Assembly: GCF_014648035.1 (NCBI RefSeq)
Contig: NZ_BMQI01000004.1
Span: 1-64,000, forward strand
Direction of reading: 5' to 3'
DNA from: Shewanella algicola
GTDB taxonomy: Bacteria > Pseudomonadota > Gammaproteobacteria > Enterobacterales > Shewanellaceae
Length of the DNA: 64,000 bases
Positions within the stretch are counted from its first letter, which is position 1, and every line of letters starts with the position of its first letter. The position numbers and the translations under genes are program-made. The notes under the pieces were generated by a model, which saw only the letters and a program-made list of their open reading frames with translations, did not search any database and had not been told where the DNA came from. Of this stretch, positions 17,645 through 27,542 are shown one piece after another.

Positions 17645-19225
17645 ATGAAGAATAATCAACCCACTACCGATAAAGAGTATGACTACCCCGCAGATTCAAT
17701 TTTACTTTCTATTACAGACCCTCAAAGCCACATCAAGTATGCAAACAACTCATTTTGCCAAGTTGCTGGGTTTGATCAACAAACATTATTAAATCAACCA
17801 CACAATATGGTTCGCCATCCAGATATGCCTACAGATGCTTTTAAAGATTTATGGCAACACATTCAACAAGGTGAACCTTGGAAAGGCCTGGTCAAAAACA
17901 GGTGTGCAAATGGGGATTTTTATTGGGTAGATGCTTTTGTTACGCCTATATCTTACAAAGGAAAGATAATTGAATATCAATCAATTAGAACAAAACCAAC
18001 TCAAGAGCAAGTCAATCGGGCTGAAAAGGTTTATGCTAAATTAAATGCTGGGGATACGCGTGCAGTAACACCTAGTAAACTCACTCTTCCACTGAAAATT
18101 TACAGTATTTTTATCTTAGCTATGCTACCTATGTTATTTGTAGCTAGCCAAGCTAATACAATTGGATATGGACTGTTTGGACTTAGTTTTGTTTGTGGTT
18201 TAATCGGCCTAAAATTAGGGTTTGCACGCTTTAATGCTCTTGTAAATAAAGCAAGTGAAATATATGACAACCCGATTGCCTCACCTATTTATACAGGCAA
18301 GAATGATGATATTGCTAAAATTGATTTAGCATTACAAATGCAAGCTTCAGAATTAAAAGCGGTGTTAGGCCGCACTCTTGACTCAAGTGAGCAAACCTCG
18401 AATAGCGCCAAAATATCGGCCGTTAAAGGTACCGAGATTCAGAAGAACAGTCAGTCTCAGATGGCTGAAGTTGAACAGGTCGCAACGGCTATGCAAGAAA
18501 TGACCGCTACGCTAACTGATATGGCCGCTAATTGTACTGACGCAGCACAGGCTGCTGAAAATGCATCATCTCAAACCAATCTGGGTGACGATATCGTTAA
18601 ACAAATGGTCAGTTCCATACAAGACATGTCTATTCAATTGAATAAAATTTCATCTGTAATTGCTGAGTTAGAAAACCAAAGTAACAGCATAGGTTCAGTT
18701 TTAGATGTTATTCAAGGAATTGCAGATCAAACTAATTTACTTGCATTAAATGCCGCTATTGAGGCTGCAAGAGCTGGAGAGCAAGGTCGTGGGTTTGCCG
18801 TTGTGGCTGATGAAGTTCGTTCATTAGCACAACGAACACATGTCTCTACCACTGAGATCCACACTATGATTAATAGTCTTCAGCAAGGGACTAAATCTGC
18901 GGTATCCAGTATGGAATCTGGATTATCCTCTGCAGCAGTTTGCGTTGAGCAAGCCGAAAGCGCAGGAAGTGCCTTAAATGAAATTCGCAGTGCTGTTGGC
19001 ATGATGACCGACATGACTCACCATATCGCAAGTGCTGTCGAGCAGCAATCTCAAGTATCAACAGAAGTTAACCGAAACGTTGTTAATGTTTCACAATTGG
19101 TTAATGAAAGTAGTGACTTAGGTAAAGATATGGTTGGGCTCAGCCAAGGTGTAGTTGAAAAGCTTGAATCGCAAACTGTATTGGTTGAGCAGTTTCTTAA
19201 GCGAAGTTTTAAAAAGACTCAATAA
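17645..19225 (+). CDS. PAS-domain methyl-accepting chemotaxis protein (Aer-like)
   Basis: The 526-residue receptor has an N-terminal cytoplasmic PAS domain (about 15-120) with the [10 protein letters not shown] segment found in Aer-type FAD-binding redox sensors, then two close hydrophobic segments (about 151-168 and 174-192) forming a membrane hairpin, and a C-terminal signalling domain with the highly conserved [20 protein letters not shown] hairpin tip. There is no periplasmic ligand domain, so it probably senses redox state or oxygen from inside the cell and feeds CheA/CheW. No che genes lie nearby. FAD binding is inferred. Confidence 0.92.
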   Translation: MKNNQPTTDKEYDYPADSILLSITDPQSHIKYANNSFCQVAGFDQQTLLNQPHNMVRHPDMPTDAFKDLWQHIQQGEPWKGLVKNRCANGDFYWVDAFVTPISYKGKIIEYQSIRTKPTQEQVNRAEKVYAKLNAGDTRAVTPSKLTLPLKIYSIFILAMLPMLFVASQANTIGYGLFGLSFVCGLIGLKLGFARFNALVNKASEIYDNPIASPIYTGKNDDIAKIDLALQMQASELKAVLGRTLDSSEQTSNSAKISAVKGTEIQKNSQSQMAEVEQVATAMQEMTATLTDMAANCTDAAQAAENASSQTNLGDDIVKQMVSSIQDMSIQLNKISSVIAELENQSNSIGSVLDVIQGIADQTNLLALNAAIEAARAGEQGRGFAVVADEVRSLAQRTHVSTTEIHTMINSLQQGTKSAVSSMESGLSSAAVCVEQAESAGSALNEIRSAVGMMTDMTHHIASAVEQQSQVSTEVNRNVVNVSQLVNESSDLGKDMVGLSQGVVEKLESQTVLVEQFLKRSFKKTQ

Positions 19226-19250
19226 CCTACAAACAACCCCATCTTTGCAT

Positions 19251-19272
19251 AAAGCCGCACGCCGCGGCTTTA
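19251..19272. terminator. Weak hairpin between convergent chemoreceptor and lipoprotein genes
   Basis: AAAGCCGC and GCGGCTTT form an 8-bp stem with a 5-base loop 26 bp after the chemoreceptor stop. There is no long T-run, so terminator activity is uncertain. Confidence 0.5.
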
Positions 19273-19281
19273 CGCAAGAGG

Positions 19282-19884
19282 TTACCACCACCAGGATGAG
19301 TCTAAATCATCTTTACATTTACCGTATTGGGCTGCGTAGCGTTTGGCGCGCTGGTCGACCTTATTGGCCACTGGAGTCAGCCACTTTTTCGCTTTGTAAG
19401 AGCCGCGCTTATAACCGCCCCAGCCTTCGTGATAATTTAAATATTGGTTTTTAGCATCCCATTTAGACACGCCATTAATTTTATGGGTTTTATAAATAAA
19501 CCAGCCCATAAAATCCATGGCATCATCAAAGTCGCTGCGGCTTGACCAACTGTTGCCCGTTTCGCGCACATAATCGTCCCAGGTCATGGTTTTCGCTTGT
19601 GCATAACCGTAAGCATCGCTGGCTCGCCCAGTGGGAATAATCCATAGAAAGTATTCCATAGGGGGGGCGGCATCGTGTTTAAACGAACTTTCTTGGTACA
19701 TCATGGCTAATGGAACATGAACTGGCACGCCCCACTTTTCACGCGTGTCGACGGCGGCATCATACCAATCGCTGTGTTCTTCAAAAATGGCACAGATATT
19801 ATCAGGATCTTTCGGAGGAGAGGTGGCACAACCAGACAGTTGCAGTAATAACAAAGAGCTAACAACAGCTAAAAAACGCTTCAT
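19282..19884 (-). CDS. SLT-domain lipoprotein, probable lytic transglycosylase
   Basis: The 200-residue protein has a lipoprotein signal (lipobox LSGC, C19). The core resembles a soluble lytic transglycosylase: MMYQESSF with candidate catalytic Glu65, followed by ASDAYGYAQAKTMTW (GxxQ-type motif) and YLNYHEGWGGY. Members cut peptidoglycan between MurNAc and GlcNAc. The length is short compared with MltC/MltE but fits stand-alone lipoproteins of this kind in Shewanella. Outer-membrane anchoring is probable since residue +2 is Ala, not Asp. Confidence 0.85.
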   Translation of the reverse strand: MKRFLAVVSSLLLLQLSGCATSPPKDPDNICAIFEEHSDWYDAAVDTREKWGVPVHVPLAMMYQESSFKHDAAPPMEYFLWIIPTGRASDAYGYAQAKTMTWDDYVRETGNSWSSRSDFDDAMDFMGWFIYKTHKINGVSKWDAKNQYLNYHEGWGGYKRGSYKAKKWLTPVANKVDQRAKRYAAQYGKCKDDLDSSWWW

Positions 19885-20019
19885 AACACCTCGGTTTTCA
19901 CGTGAGGCTAACGGTTGTCGCTAACCCAGAAATAACATTTGAGACAAAGTGACAGGTAATTTAGCCACCTAAGCCTATGATGATACGATGAGTTTTACAT
20001 CAATGAACCACTAATGCAA

Positions 20020-20472
20020 TTAAGGTTCCGATTTCATCTCACATTGATGAGATTCAGTTTGCCACACAATGGGCTGCCAATACCCTGTGTTTCGGCCGAT
20101 ATAAATCCGGTCGGTATTAAACTGAGCCGCAATATGGTATCGCTGCTCAGCACTCACATCGACAGTCAATACCTTCACTTTACGTGCTGCCAGTGACACT
20201 TTGAGCTCTGGTGCATTAATCAGTTCAGCAACGGTAAATTCATGCTTACCTGGGGTTAAGCGGTAATTGGGCCGCGAAATAACCGGTACACCGTCAAGAT
20301 GAGTCACGACGACTCGATAAAGCTGGGCACTGTTATCTGGCTCGAGATAACTCGAAACAGTGCCACAAACGACAGTATCATCAGGCGAAGACGCGCAACC
20401 ATGCAAAATGGCAAATGCCAAACACATTGCGGTAGTTTGCGTTTTGTCTCGCCAGGATAATCTGCCAGACAT
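20020..20472 (-). CDS. Putative lipoprotein of unknown function
   Basis: The 150-residue product has a short lipoprotein signal with lipobox LHGC (C26). The mature part is beta-rich, with segment YRLTPGKHEFTVAELI, typical of small periplasmic proteins with a PEGA-like beta-sandwich fold. The gene starts 2 bp after the gshA stop on the same strand, so it is probably co-transcribed with gshA. I do not recognise a named family. Confidence 0.7.
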   Translation of the reverse strand: MSGRLSWRDKTQTTAMCLAFAILHGCASSPDDTVVCGTVSSYLEPDNSAQLYRVVVTHLDGVPVISRPNYRLTPGKHEFTVAELINAPELKVSLAARKVKVLTVDVSAEQRYHIAAQFNTDRIYIGRNTGYWQPIVWQTESHQCEMKSEP

Positions 20473-20474
20473 AC

Positions 20475-22100
20475 TTACTTAGCCTCAAAAGTGCCTGCTG
20501 GCACGACATCTTTAAAATATTGTTTTAAAAACTCACTAAAGGTGTCTTGGGGTTGTTGTTCAATGTTTTGCTGTTCTGCTAACGACGCTTTGGCTTCATC
20601 TGCATAGAATTGCTCAGTTTCATCGCTCAGTGGGTAGTGGCTCAAAAATTCATGATAACCCTTTGCCAACTGATGAACCCAGATACTGTGGTCAGTACCC
20701 TTTACAACAACTTCGTGAAGAACACGCCCTGACAAGGTTTTATCTGGGTCATCTATGGCTTCTGCCCAGGTGTTTAATGCGGTTTGATATGCATGACTGT
20801 CTTCACCGTCGAGTAATACAGCAAGGGTTGATAGCTCAGAAAATAACTCGTGCATCCACTCTTTTATACCAATGGCGTGACCATTGCGTTGCAAAGTTAA
20901 ACCCGGTTTGCGGCCTTCAAGCACGACGGCTTTTAAGTTAGCAGCGATTTCAGCTTCGCCGGCTTCGTCAGTGTCTTCTGACGGTGACAATAAGCAATGT
21001 AATAAAAACAAGTCGAGGAAGCGCACCTGAGTAGCATCAATACCCACAGGGCTAAATGGGTTAACATCTAATGCGCGAACCTCAATGTACTCCACGCCTG
21101 CGCGAGCCAATGCTTGCGACGGTTTTTCGCCTGATTTTGCCACTCGTTTTGCCCGAATTGGCGCATAAAACTCATTTTCGATTTGCAAAATATTGCTATT
21201 AAGCTGACGGTAGTCACCATCGACATTCACACCAATTTGGGCAAATTTTTTCGACGGCATTTTAATCGCGGCGCCCACACCTTCGAGGTATTCAGGTAAT
21301 GAGTTATAGCTGATGTTTAAGGTGTCTTGTTCTTTATTGGTGTAGCCTAAATCACTCATACGCAATGAGGTTGCATAAGGTAAATACAAGGTTCCTTTAC
21401 CGGTCTTTTCAAACTCGAAATCAACTTTTTGATCTTTAATAAACGATCCACATAACGCAGGTGATGAACCAAAAAAATACGGTAACACCCACACTAAACG
21501 GCGATAGTTACGGATAAGTCCAAAATAAGATTCAGAGACAAAGTCTTCAAAATTAATACTTTTGCTACAGCAAGCATTGCCATTACCGTTAGCAATTTTG
21601 TCATCATACAGACGCTGCCATAACTCATTTGAAACCGAAAAGTTAAAATGCACCCCAGCAATAATTTGCATTAATGCGCCGTAACGGTGGGTTAACCCTT
21701 TGCGGTATAGGGTTTTCATTTTACCAGTATTAGAATTGCCATAACGCGCAACCGGAATATTGGCAACATCGCCGACATAGCACGGCATGCTCACAGGCCA
21801 CAGCTTTTGGCCATTAAGATTGCGTACTGCGTAGGCATGAGTTTGGGTTAACCCTTCGAGTAAATCGTCGATATTGTGATTTACTGGGGTGATAAATTCG
21901 AGTAATGCTTCGCTGTAATCGGTAGTAATACGCGAGTTAGTCAGGGCTGAGCCTAATGCTTTTGGATGTTCGTCTTGAGCTAAATGACCGTTATCGTCAA
22001 TACGCAATGCTTCACGTTCAATACCACGTAACATGCCCAATAATGCCTCGCGGCCTTGAGTATCGTTTAAGTGTTCGACTTTTTCATTGAAAGACTTCAA
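20475..22100 (-). CDS. gshA: Glutamate-cysteine ligase
   Basis: GshA makes gamma-glutamylcysteine, the first step of glutathione synthesis. The 541-residue protein fits the proteobacterial class I enzyme (E. coli 518): N-terminal GMLRGIEREALRI with the metal-binding glutamates, ITTDYSEALLEFITP, and GVHFNFSVSN. The C-terminal tail is slightly longer than in E. coli. It starts the two-gene unit with the small lipoprotein gene. Confidence 0.97.
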   Translation of the reverse strand: MKSFNEKVEHLNDTQGREALLGMLRGIEREALRIDDNGHLAQDEHPKALGSALTNSRITTDYSEALLEFITPVNHNIDDLLEGLTQTHAYAVRNLNGQKLWPVSMPCYVGDVANIPVARYGNSNTGKMKTLYRKGLTHRYGALMQIIAGVHFNFSVSNELWQRLYDDKIANGNGNACCSKSINFEDFVSESYFGLIRNYRRLVWVLPYFFGSSPALCGSFIKDQKVDFEFEKTGKGTLYLPYATSLRMSDLGYTNKEQDTLNISYNSLPEYLEGVGAAIKMPSKKFAQIGVNVDGDYRQLNSNILQIENEFYAPIRAKRVAKSGEKPSQALARAGVEYIEVRALDVNPFSPVGIDATQVRFLDLFLLHCLLSPSEDTDEAGEAEIAANLKAVVLEGRKPGLTLQRNGHAIGIKEWMHELFSELSTLAVLLDGEDSHAYQTALNTWAEAIDDPDKTLSGRVLHEVVVKGTDHSIWVHQLAKGYHEFLSHYPLSDETEQFYADEAKASLAEQQNIEQQPQDTFSEFLKQYFKDVVPAGTFEAK

Positions 22101-22365
22101 TTTACTACTCTCTTTTATGGATTCGCATTGCGAGTAAACAGCTAGACCTGATAATAAAGGATATTGTTACTAATTTCGCAAAAAATGTATCTCTACGTCA
22201 GCGAGACATCGCGCTAACGACGTTAAAAAACAAAAACGGCAACACGCTAAGGTTACCGTTTATAAGGTCTAAGTCATTAAAATTGCTTGTGTAACGCCTA
22301 AACTACCTAACCACAATTTACACATTTAGGATAAATTGAGCACCGATACAGTTTGGTCAATTACA

Positions 22366-22398
22366 TTAAAAAAGCCAGCTAACTTAGCGAGCTGACTT
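22366..22398 (-). terminator. Terminator of the M16 protease gene
   Basis: On the minus strand AAGTCAGCT pairs with AGCTGGCTT around a 9-base loop, followed by TTTTTTAAT. It lies about 85 bp past the protease stop. Confidence 0.75.
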
Positions 22399-22425
22399 AT
22401 GTTTACAATAGTAGTTACAATATGA

Positions 22426-22462
22426 GGTTAACACTGGGCTTTTTCAAGTGCCAGTGTTAACC
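22426..22462. repeat. Perfect 12-bp inverted repeat after the M16 protease gene
   Basis: GGTTAACACTGG at 22426-22437 is exactly complementary to CCAGTGTTAACC at 22451-22462 with a 13-base loop. It sits 20 bp past the protease stop without a T-run, ahead of the more classical terminator. It may stabilise the 3' end of the transcript. Confidence 0.7.
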
Positions 22463-22482
22463 AAAGCGTATCAATTGTTCAA

Positions 22483-25338
22483 CTACTCAGCAAGTGTTAC
22501 TGTTTCAACCTGATACCCTAATGCTTTTATGCTAGGTTCAACGCTGGTTTTATCACCCACGACCAGAATAACCATATCATCAATGTTCAATAATTGACTC
22601 GCAAGTTGATTCAACTCTTGAGTTGAAATGTTATTGACGATGTTATCTTGCTCTGCGGTAAAGTTATTGTCGAGTTGATAACGTTGAATCATCCGTAAAA
22701 AGCCAGCTTTTTGATAAGGTGTTTCGTACTCAAGCGCTTGACCTTGGGCAATTGAGTTACGCATAAAGTTAAGCTCATCGTCTGTCATACCCTTTGCCTG
22801 GTAAGCGGTTAGCTCATTAACAAACTCCGTTAAAGCATCAGCGGTTACGTCACTACGCACGCTAGCGTAAGCCATAAATTCCCCTGAGTCTTCAGCGCCA
22901 ACAAACATGGTTCGCGCACCGTAGGTGTAGCCTTTGTCTTCACGCAGATTAAGGTTAATACGACTATTAAATGCACCACCTAATGGGTAGTTCATCAGGT
23001 AAGCTTTAAAGTAATCGCCTGTGGCATCATAAGCTAACGACGTTTTACCCAGGGTAATAACTGACTGCGCCGCACCTGGTTTATCAATCAAATAAACCGT
23101 GCTTTTAGGGTGCGTAAGCGATGTACCTAATGCTGCAACTTGAGTCGCTTCTCCTTGCCATTGTGAAAATAACGACAACTTTGGCATTAACTGTTGTTGA
23201 TTAAGATCTGACACCACCACCATTTGCGCATTACCCGCACGATATTGTTGCTGATAATATTGTTTAACGTCATCTAACGTTAGCGCAGACAAAGACTTAA
23301 CCGTACCATTACTGCTCACTCCCATTGGGTTATCGTTGCCATAAAGCAATGCTTTAAAGCCCGCGCGGGCAATGTAGTTAGGGTCTGATAATTGGTGTTG
23401 TAACCCTTGGATAGCTTGTTGTTTAACGCGATCAAAGTCTGCCTGTAAAAAACCAGGGCTGAATAAACGCTCTTCAACCAAGGCCAATGTCGCATTGAGG
23501 TTTTCAGTTAAGCTCGATACTTTAATGTAGCTTTGAGAACCGCTCGCGCCAAATGAAATACTTGAACCTAGCATATCTAATGCACCCGCAAGCTCTTCAC
23601 TACTGCGTTTGCTGCTTGATTCATTAAGCATAGACGCCGTTAAGTCGGCAACACCGGCTTTATCTAGCGAAGCTAAACGATGACCGCCATCAAGGTATAT
23701 TAATAGCTCTACGGTTGGTGTTTCGTTGCTTTCTGTGCCCATCACGCTGATGCCATTTTCAAGCTTGGCTTGCCACAGTTGTGGCACAGTAAGTAACGGC
23801 GCGGCAGATGATGCTGGCATTTTACTGCGGTCAAAAGAGGACTTAGCAAATGCTGTACCCGTTAATCCGGTAACGGCTTCTTGCGCTATTGGCATCACCT
23901 TTGGTGTAAAGTTGTCTTGATGAGCAATTAACTGTGTTTGCCCTTCAGGTACCACACTCATGACCACCATAGGTTTGTTTTTAATGTAGGTGTTAAATAC
24001 CCGCATAACGTCAGCTTTGGTAACATTGGCATAACGCGCAAGATCTGAGCCCACCATATCTGGTTGGCCAAAAAAGGTTTGGTTGGCAGCTAAAGTCGAC
24101 ACTTTGCCTTGCACACTTTGCATGCCAAAAATGGTATCTGCCTCAAACTGTACTTTCACTTTTTGTAAATCATCATTAGTCACGCCGCGCTGCTCAAACT
24201 CGGCAATGGTTTGATTCACTTTGGTTTCAATGTCAGCAAGGTTGCCGCCTTTTGCCGGATTAGCAACAGCATACAAAGACATTTGGCATGCAAGCTCCTG
24301 ACATGGATGACTCACACCTGCTTGCACTGCAAAACCTTCTTTGACTAGATTTTTATAAATAAGCGATGTTTTACCGCCGCCTAAGATATTAGCCAATAAG
24401 TCGAGCGCGGCTTCATCTTTATGTTGTGCGTATACGGTCGGAAAACCGATATAAAGCAGTGGTAAATGGACTTTGTCTTCCATCGAAATATAACGAGTTT
24501 TGTCTAACGTGACTGCCGTTTTAGCATCGGGCTTCACTTCAGGGCCGCGCGGAATTTCGCCAAAGTACTTATTCACCCATGCTAGCGTTTGCACTTCGTC
24601 AAAGTCACCACCAATGGTCAAGGTGGCATTGTTTGGTCCGTACCAGCGTTGGAAAAAATGTTTAACATCGCTTGAGGTTGCACGGTCTAAATCTTCTGGC
24701 CAGCCAATAACCGGCCATGAATAAGGGTGTCCTGCTGGGTACAGTGCTTGGTTGAAACGTTCATTTAAACGGCCATATGGGCGATTATCAATGCGCTGTG
24801 CACGTTCGTTTTTTACGGTTTCACGTTGCACTTCAAACTTTTTGTCGGTTAATGCAGGCAGTAAAAAGCCCATGCGATCGGACTCTAACCAGAGCATTTT
24901 TTCTAGCTGATTGCTCGGTACGGTTTCAAAGTAATTGGTGCGGTCAGTATTTGTGGTGCCGTTTAAGGTGCCACCAGCCTCTGTAATCACTTTAAAGTGT
25001 TGTTCGTCTGCGACATGTTGTGAGCCTTGGAACATCATGTGTTCAAATAAATGCGCAAAACCACTGCGTCCGGCAAGTTCACGGGCAGAGCCAACATGGT
25101 AGGTCACATCAACATGTACTAATGGATCTGATTTATCTTGATGTAAAATCACCGTCAGGCCATTAGCAAGTTGATACTTTTTATAGGGGATACTGACTTG
25201 ATTTTCTGCTTGGGCGACGGCTTCAATTAGGCTAACACCTTGAGGCAATGTAGAAACTGGCTGTACTTCGTGGGCACAGCCTATCAGTGCAGCACTGATG
25301 GCACTGGCCAACAACCATTTTTTTAAATGTAATTTCAA
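22483..25338 (-). CDS. M16 family (pitrilysin/insulinase-like) zinc metallopeptidase, lipoprotein
   Basis: The 951-residue protein has a lipoprotein signal (lipobox LIGC, C21) and two M16 halves. The N-terminal half carries the inverted zinc motif HLFEH (H96, E99, H100) with the distal Glu expected in the ERAQRIDNRPYG region; the C-terminal half (about 520-950) lacks the motif and forms the other side of the chamber. Such enzymes degrade peptides in the periplasm. It is a single-gene unit ended by hairpins. Confidence 0.93.
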   Translation of the reverse strand: MKLHLKKWLLASAISAALIGCAHEVQPVSTLPQGVSLIEAVAQAENQVSIPYKKYQLANGLTVILHQDKSDPLVHVDVTYHVGSARELAGRSGFAHLFEHMMFQGSQHVADEQHFKVITEAGGTLNGTTNTDRTNYFETVPSNQLEKMLWLESDRMGFLLPALTDKKFEVQRETVKNERAQRIDNRPYGRLNERFNQALYPAGHPYSWPVIGWPEDLDRATSSDVKHFFQRWYGPNNATLTIGGDFDEVQTLAWVNKYFGEIPRGPEVKPDAKTAVTLDKTRYISMEDKVHLPLLYIGFPTVYAQHKDEAALDLLANILGGGKTSLIYKNLVKEGFAVQAGVSHPCQELACQMSLYAVANPAKGGNLADIETKVNQTIAEFEQRGVTNDDLQKVKVQFEADTIFGMQSVQGKVSTLAANQTFFGQPDMVGSDLARYANVTKADVMRVFNTYIKNKPMVVMSVVPEGQTQLIAHQDNFTPKVMPIAQEAVTGLTGTAFAKSSFDRSKMPASSAAPLLTVPQLWQAKLENGISVMGTESNETPTVELLIYLDGGHRLASLDKAGVADLTASMLNESSSKRSSEELAGALDMLGSSISFGASGSQSYIKVSSLTENLNATLALVEERLFSPGFLQADFDRVKQQAIQGLQHQLSDPNYIARAGFKALLYGNDNPMGVSSNGTVKSLSALTLDDVKQYYQQQYRAGNAQMVVVSDLNQQQLMPKLSLFSQWQGEATQVAALGTSLTHPKSTVYLIDKPGAAQSVITLGKTSLAYDATGDYFKAYLMNYPLGGAFNSRINLNLREDKGYTYGARTMFVGAEDSGEFMAYASVRSDVTADALTEFVNELTAYQAKGMTDDELNFMRNSIAQGQALEYETPYQKAGFLRMIQRYQLDNNFTAEQDNIVNNISTQELNQLASQLLNIDDMVILVVGDKTSVEPSIKALGYQVETVTLAE

Positions 25339-25425
25339 AATCGAGTCCTTCCTGTTAACAAGGCGGCTAGCGCACTACAGACTTGTTATGCACTAACCGA
25401 TTAATTCTAGATTCATTTTATCTTG

Positions 25426-25845
25426 TCATACCGACATAAAGATGAAAACAATCACACTGTAACGTAATATTTTTCCGATAAATATCAGTAATGTTGATGC
25501 CATCAATGGCCACTTTAACCAGCCAGCAAGTAGGCATAGTACATCACCGATAAGTGGCAACCAGGATAATAACAACGCCCAAATACCATAACGTTCAACC
25601 CACACTAAGGCCGTTTGATGAGATTTGCTTTGAATGTCTTGTGGATTTTTAGCCAGCCGACCAGCACGGCCTAAACCATAACTGGTCATAGCGCCTAAGG
25701 TATTACCTAACGTGGCCATTAATAACAGCTGCCACCACATAGAAGGAGCATCATTGAGTAACGCCACCAGCAACACTTCTGAGCCGCCCGGTAATAAAGT
25801 TGCCGCTAAAAAGGCGCCGGAGAACATCATCCACAAACTTGTCAT
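25426..25845 (-). CDS. yqaA: YqaA family (DedA-like) inner-membrane protein
   Basis: The 139-residue protein has three or four hydrophobic segments with the DedA/VTT-type glycine motif GNTLGAMTSYGLGR (about 47-60) and FLAATLLPGGSEVLL near the N-terminus. This matches YqaA, a short member of the SNARE-associated/DedA superfamily. Relatives move lipids or are linked to membrane potential, but the YqaA role is not established. Single gene on the minus strand. Confidence 0.85.
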   Translation of the reverse strand: MTSLWMMFSGAFLAATLLPGGSEVLLVALLNDAPSMWWQLLLMATLGNTLGAMTSYGLGRAGRLAKNPQDIQSKSHQTALVWVERYGIWALLLSWLPLIGDVLCLLAGWLKWPLMASTLLIFIGKILRYSVIVFIFMSV

Positions 25846-26155
25846 GACTTATCTTATTGTCTCGTAATAAAGGTTGAGTTAACGAGCTATAGCTTCGACC
25901 AACAAAAGTCGGTTTTGTTATTGAAATAGGTTAAAAAACAGTAAAAAAATTAAAGTTATAATAACAAACCCACTTATTCTTATAAGTTATAACAAAATAA
26001 CGTTGTCTGCTATGAGTTCAGTTCATACAATGCGATTAATATTTATTAACCTATAGGTAGGGTACAGGACGTTTTACAACGCCACGCCCCGCTATTTAGC
26101 CCATTAACATGCCATCCACTTGGCATTGCACCGTGGGTTTACACTTGGAATTGAC
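25846..26155. other. 310-bp divergent region, yqaA to symporter gene
   Basis: AT-rich control DNA with long A/T stretches between 25920 and 26000. No terminator, small gene or recognised operator is seen. A TTG-initiated extension of the symporter frame begins at 26120 but lacks support. Confidence 0.5.
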
Positions 26156-27406
26156 ATGATACTGCAAACGCTCAATCGTATTCCGTTTTGGCAAAAAGTC
26201 ATTGCGGGTTTTGTTTTAGGCACCTTAACTGGCATAGGTCTGGGTGAATCAGCCATAATATTAAAACCGCTTGGCGATTTGTTTATTAGTGCCATAAAAA
26301 TGCTGGTCGCGCCTTTAGTATTTTGTGCCATTGTGGTCAGTATTACGTCTTTAGGTTCGCAATCAAATTTAAAAAGACTGAGCTTTAAAACCCTCGCCAT
26401 GTTTATGTTTACCGGGACTGTTGCATCATTTATTGGCTTAACTATTGGCAGCCTTATCGACATGGGCGGTAACCTTGCGCTGGCCACATCTGAGGTGCGC
26501 GAACGCGATATCCCAGGCTTTGCACAGGTGTTATTAAACATGATCCCGGTGAATCCATTTGCCTCACTGGCTGAGGGTAATGTACTGCAAATTATTGTAT
26601 TTGCTGCGTTGGTGGGCATTGCGATTAATGCTGTAGGCGAAAAAGCCGTGCCATTAAAAAATACCATTGAAGCGGGCGCGGAAGTCATGTTCCAGTTAAC
26701 GCGTATGGTGCTTAAATTAACCCCTATCGGTGTATTTGGGTTAATGGCTTGGGTCGTCGGCGAGTATGGCTTAAGCACACTTTTACCGTTAGGTAAGTTT
26801 ATTATGGCGATTTATATCGCTGCGCTTATTCATATTATTGTTGTTTACGGTGGCTTAGTGAAATTTGCTGCGGGGTTAAGCCCATTACAGTTTTTCCGCA
26901 AAGCCATGCCAGCGCAAGTCGTGGCATTTAGTACTGCATCCAGTTTTGGTACTTTACCAGCCAGCACACGCTGCACTGAAGCGATGGGGGTGTCTAAACG
27001 CTACAGCGCGTTTGTACTGCCTTTAGGCGCAACCATGAACATGGATGGTTGTGGTGGTATTTACCCTGCTATTGCCGCAATATTTATTGCGCAAATTTAC
27101 GGTATTCCATTAGATATGACCGATTACATGCTAATTGCGGTCACCGCAACGGTGGCTTCGGTGGGTACTGCAGGTGTGCCTGGTAGCGCAATGGTCATGT
27201 TAACTGTCACATTAGGTGTGATTGGTTTACCGCTTGAAGGTATTGCTTTTATTGCAGCTATTGACCGTATTATCGATATGATCCGCACAGCCACTAACGT
27301 CACAGGTGACATGATGACCGCCGTAGTGATTGGCAAAAGCGAAGGTCAGTTAGATGTAGACAAGTTTTACGCCAATGATACGCCGAAACAGCCAGTATTA
27401 CCTTAG
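26156..27406 (+). CDS. Dicarboxylate/amino acid:cation symporter (DAACS family)
   Basis: The 416-residue membrane protein belongs to the GltP/DctA family, which imports glutamate, aspartate or C4-dicarboxylates with H+ or Na+. Diagnostic segments seen: SSFGTLPASTRC (serine-rich reentrant loop), NMDGCGGIYPAIAAIF (the NMDG cation motif), GTAGVPGSAMVML and the C-terminal DRIIDMIRTATNVTGD substrate-binding segment. ATG 26156 is preferred to the TTG at 26120 because it begins the family's usual N-terminus. The nearby Na+-pumping oxaloacetate decarboxylase would suit Na+-coupled dicarboxylate uptake; this is inference. Confidence 0.93.
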   Translation: MILQTLNRIPFWQKVIAGFVLGTLTGIGLGESAIILKPLGDLFISAIKMLVAPLVFCAIVVSITSLGSQSNLKRLSFKTLAMFMFTGTVASFIGLTIGSLIDMGGNLALATSEVRERDIPGFAQVLLNMIPVNPFASLAEGNVLQIIVFAALVGIAINAVGEKAVPLKNTIEAGAEVMFQLTRMVLKLTPIGVFGLMAWVVGEYGLSTLLPLGKFIMAIYIAALIHIIVVYGGLVKFAAGLSPLQFFRKAMPAQVVAFSTASSFGTLPASTRCTEAMGVSKRYSAFVLPLGATMNMDGCGGIYPAIAAIFIAQIYGIPLDMTDYMLIAVTATVASVGTAGVPGSAMVMLTVTLGVIGLPLEGIAFIAAIDRIIDMIRTATNVTGDMMTAVVIGKSEGQLDVDKFYANDTPKQPVLP

Positions 27407-27491
27407 TTATTACAGTCTATTTCATTGAAAAATAGTATAAATACTTATTAAGGTTATTATTCAAAGCATTTATCATCTGCTAATTTAAACG

Positions 27492-27524
27492 AAAAGCGAG
27501 CATCAATTGATGCTCGCTTTTTTT
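27492..27524. terminator. Bidirectional terminator between symporter and porin genes
   Basis: AAAAGCGAGCATCAA and TTGATGCTCGCTTTT form a perfect 15-bp palindrome-like stem with T-runs, between the convergent stops at 27406 and 27543. Confidence 0.93.
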
Positions 27525-27542
27525 GTTATAGCACACTAATAA

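Larger units (their letters stand above)
22101..22482. other. 382-bp region between M16 protease and gshA genes
   Basis: The region holds three hairpins listed separately or noted here: a weak AACGGCAAC/GTTACCGTT repeat at 22235-22260, the protease terminator at 22366-22398, and a perfect 12-bp inverted repeat at 22426-22462. The remainder should carry the gshA promoter. No reading frame of interest is seen. Confidence 0.55.

Noticed and set aside
26104..26778. 224-codon minus-strand frame opposite the symporter
   Set aside because: It mirrors the codon bias of the symporter gene on the other strand, which has full DAACS motifs.
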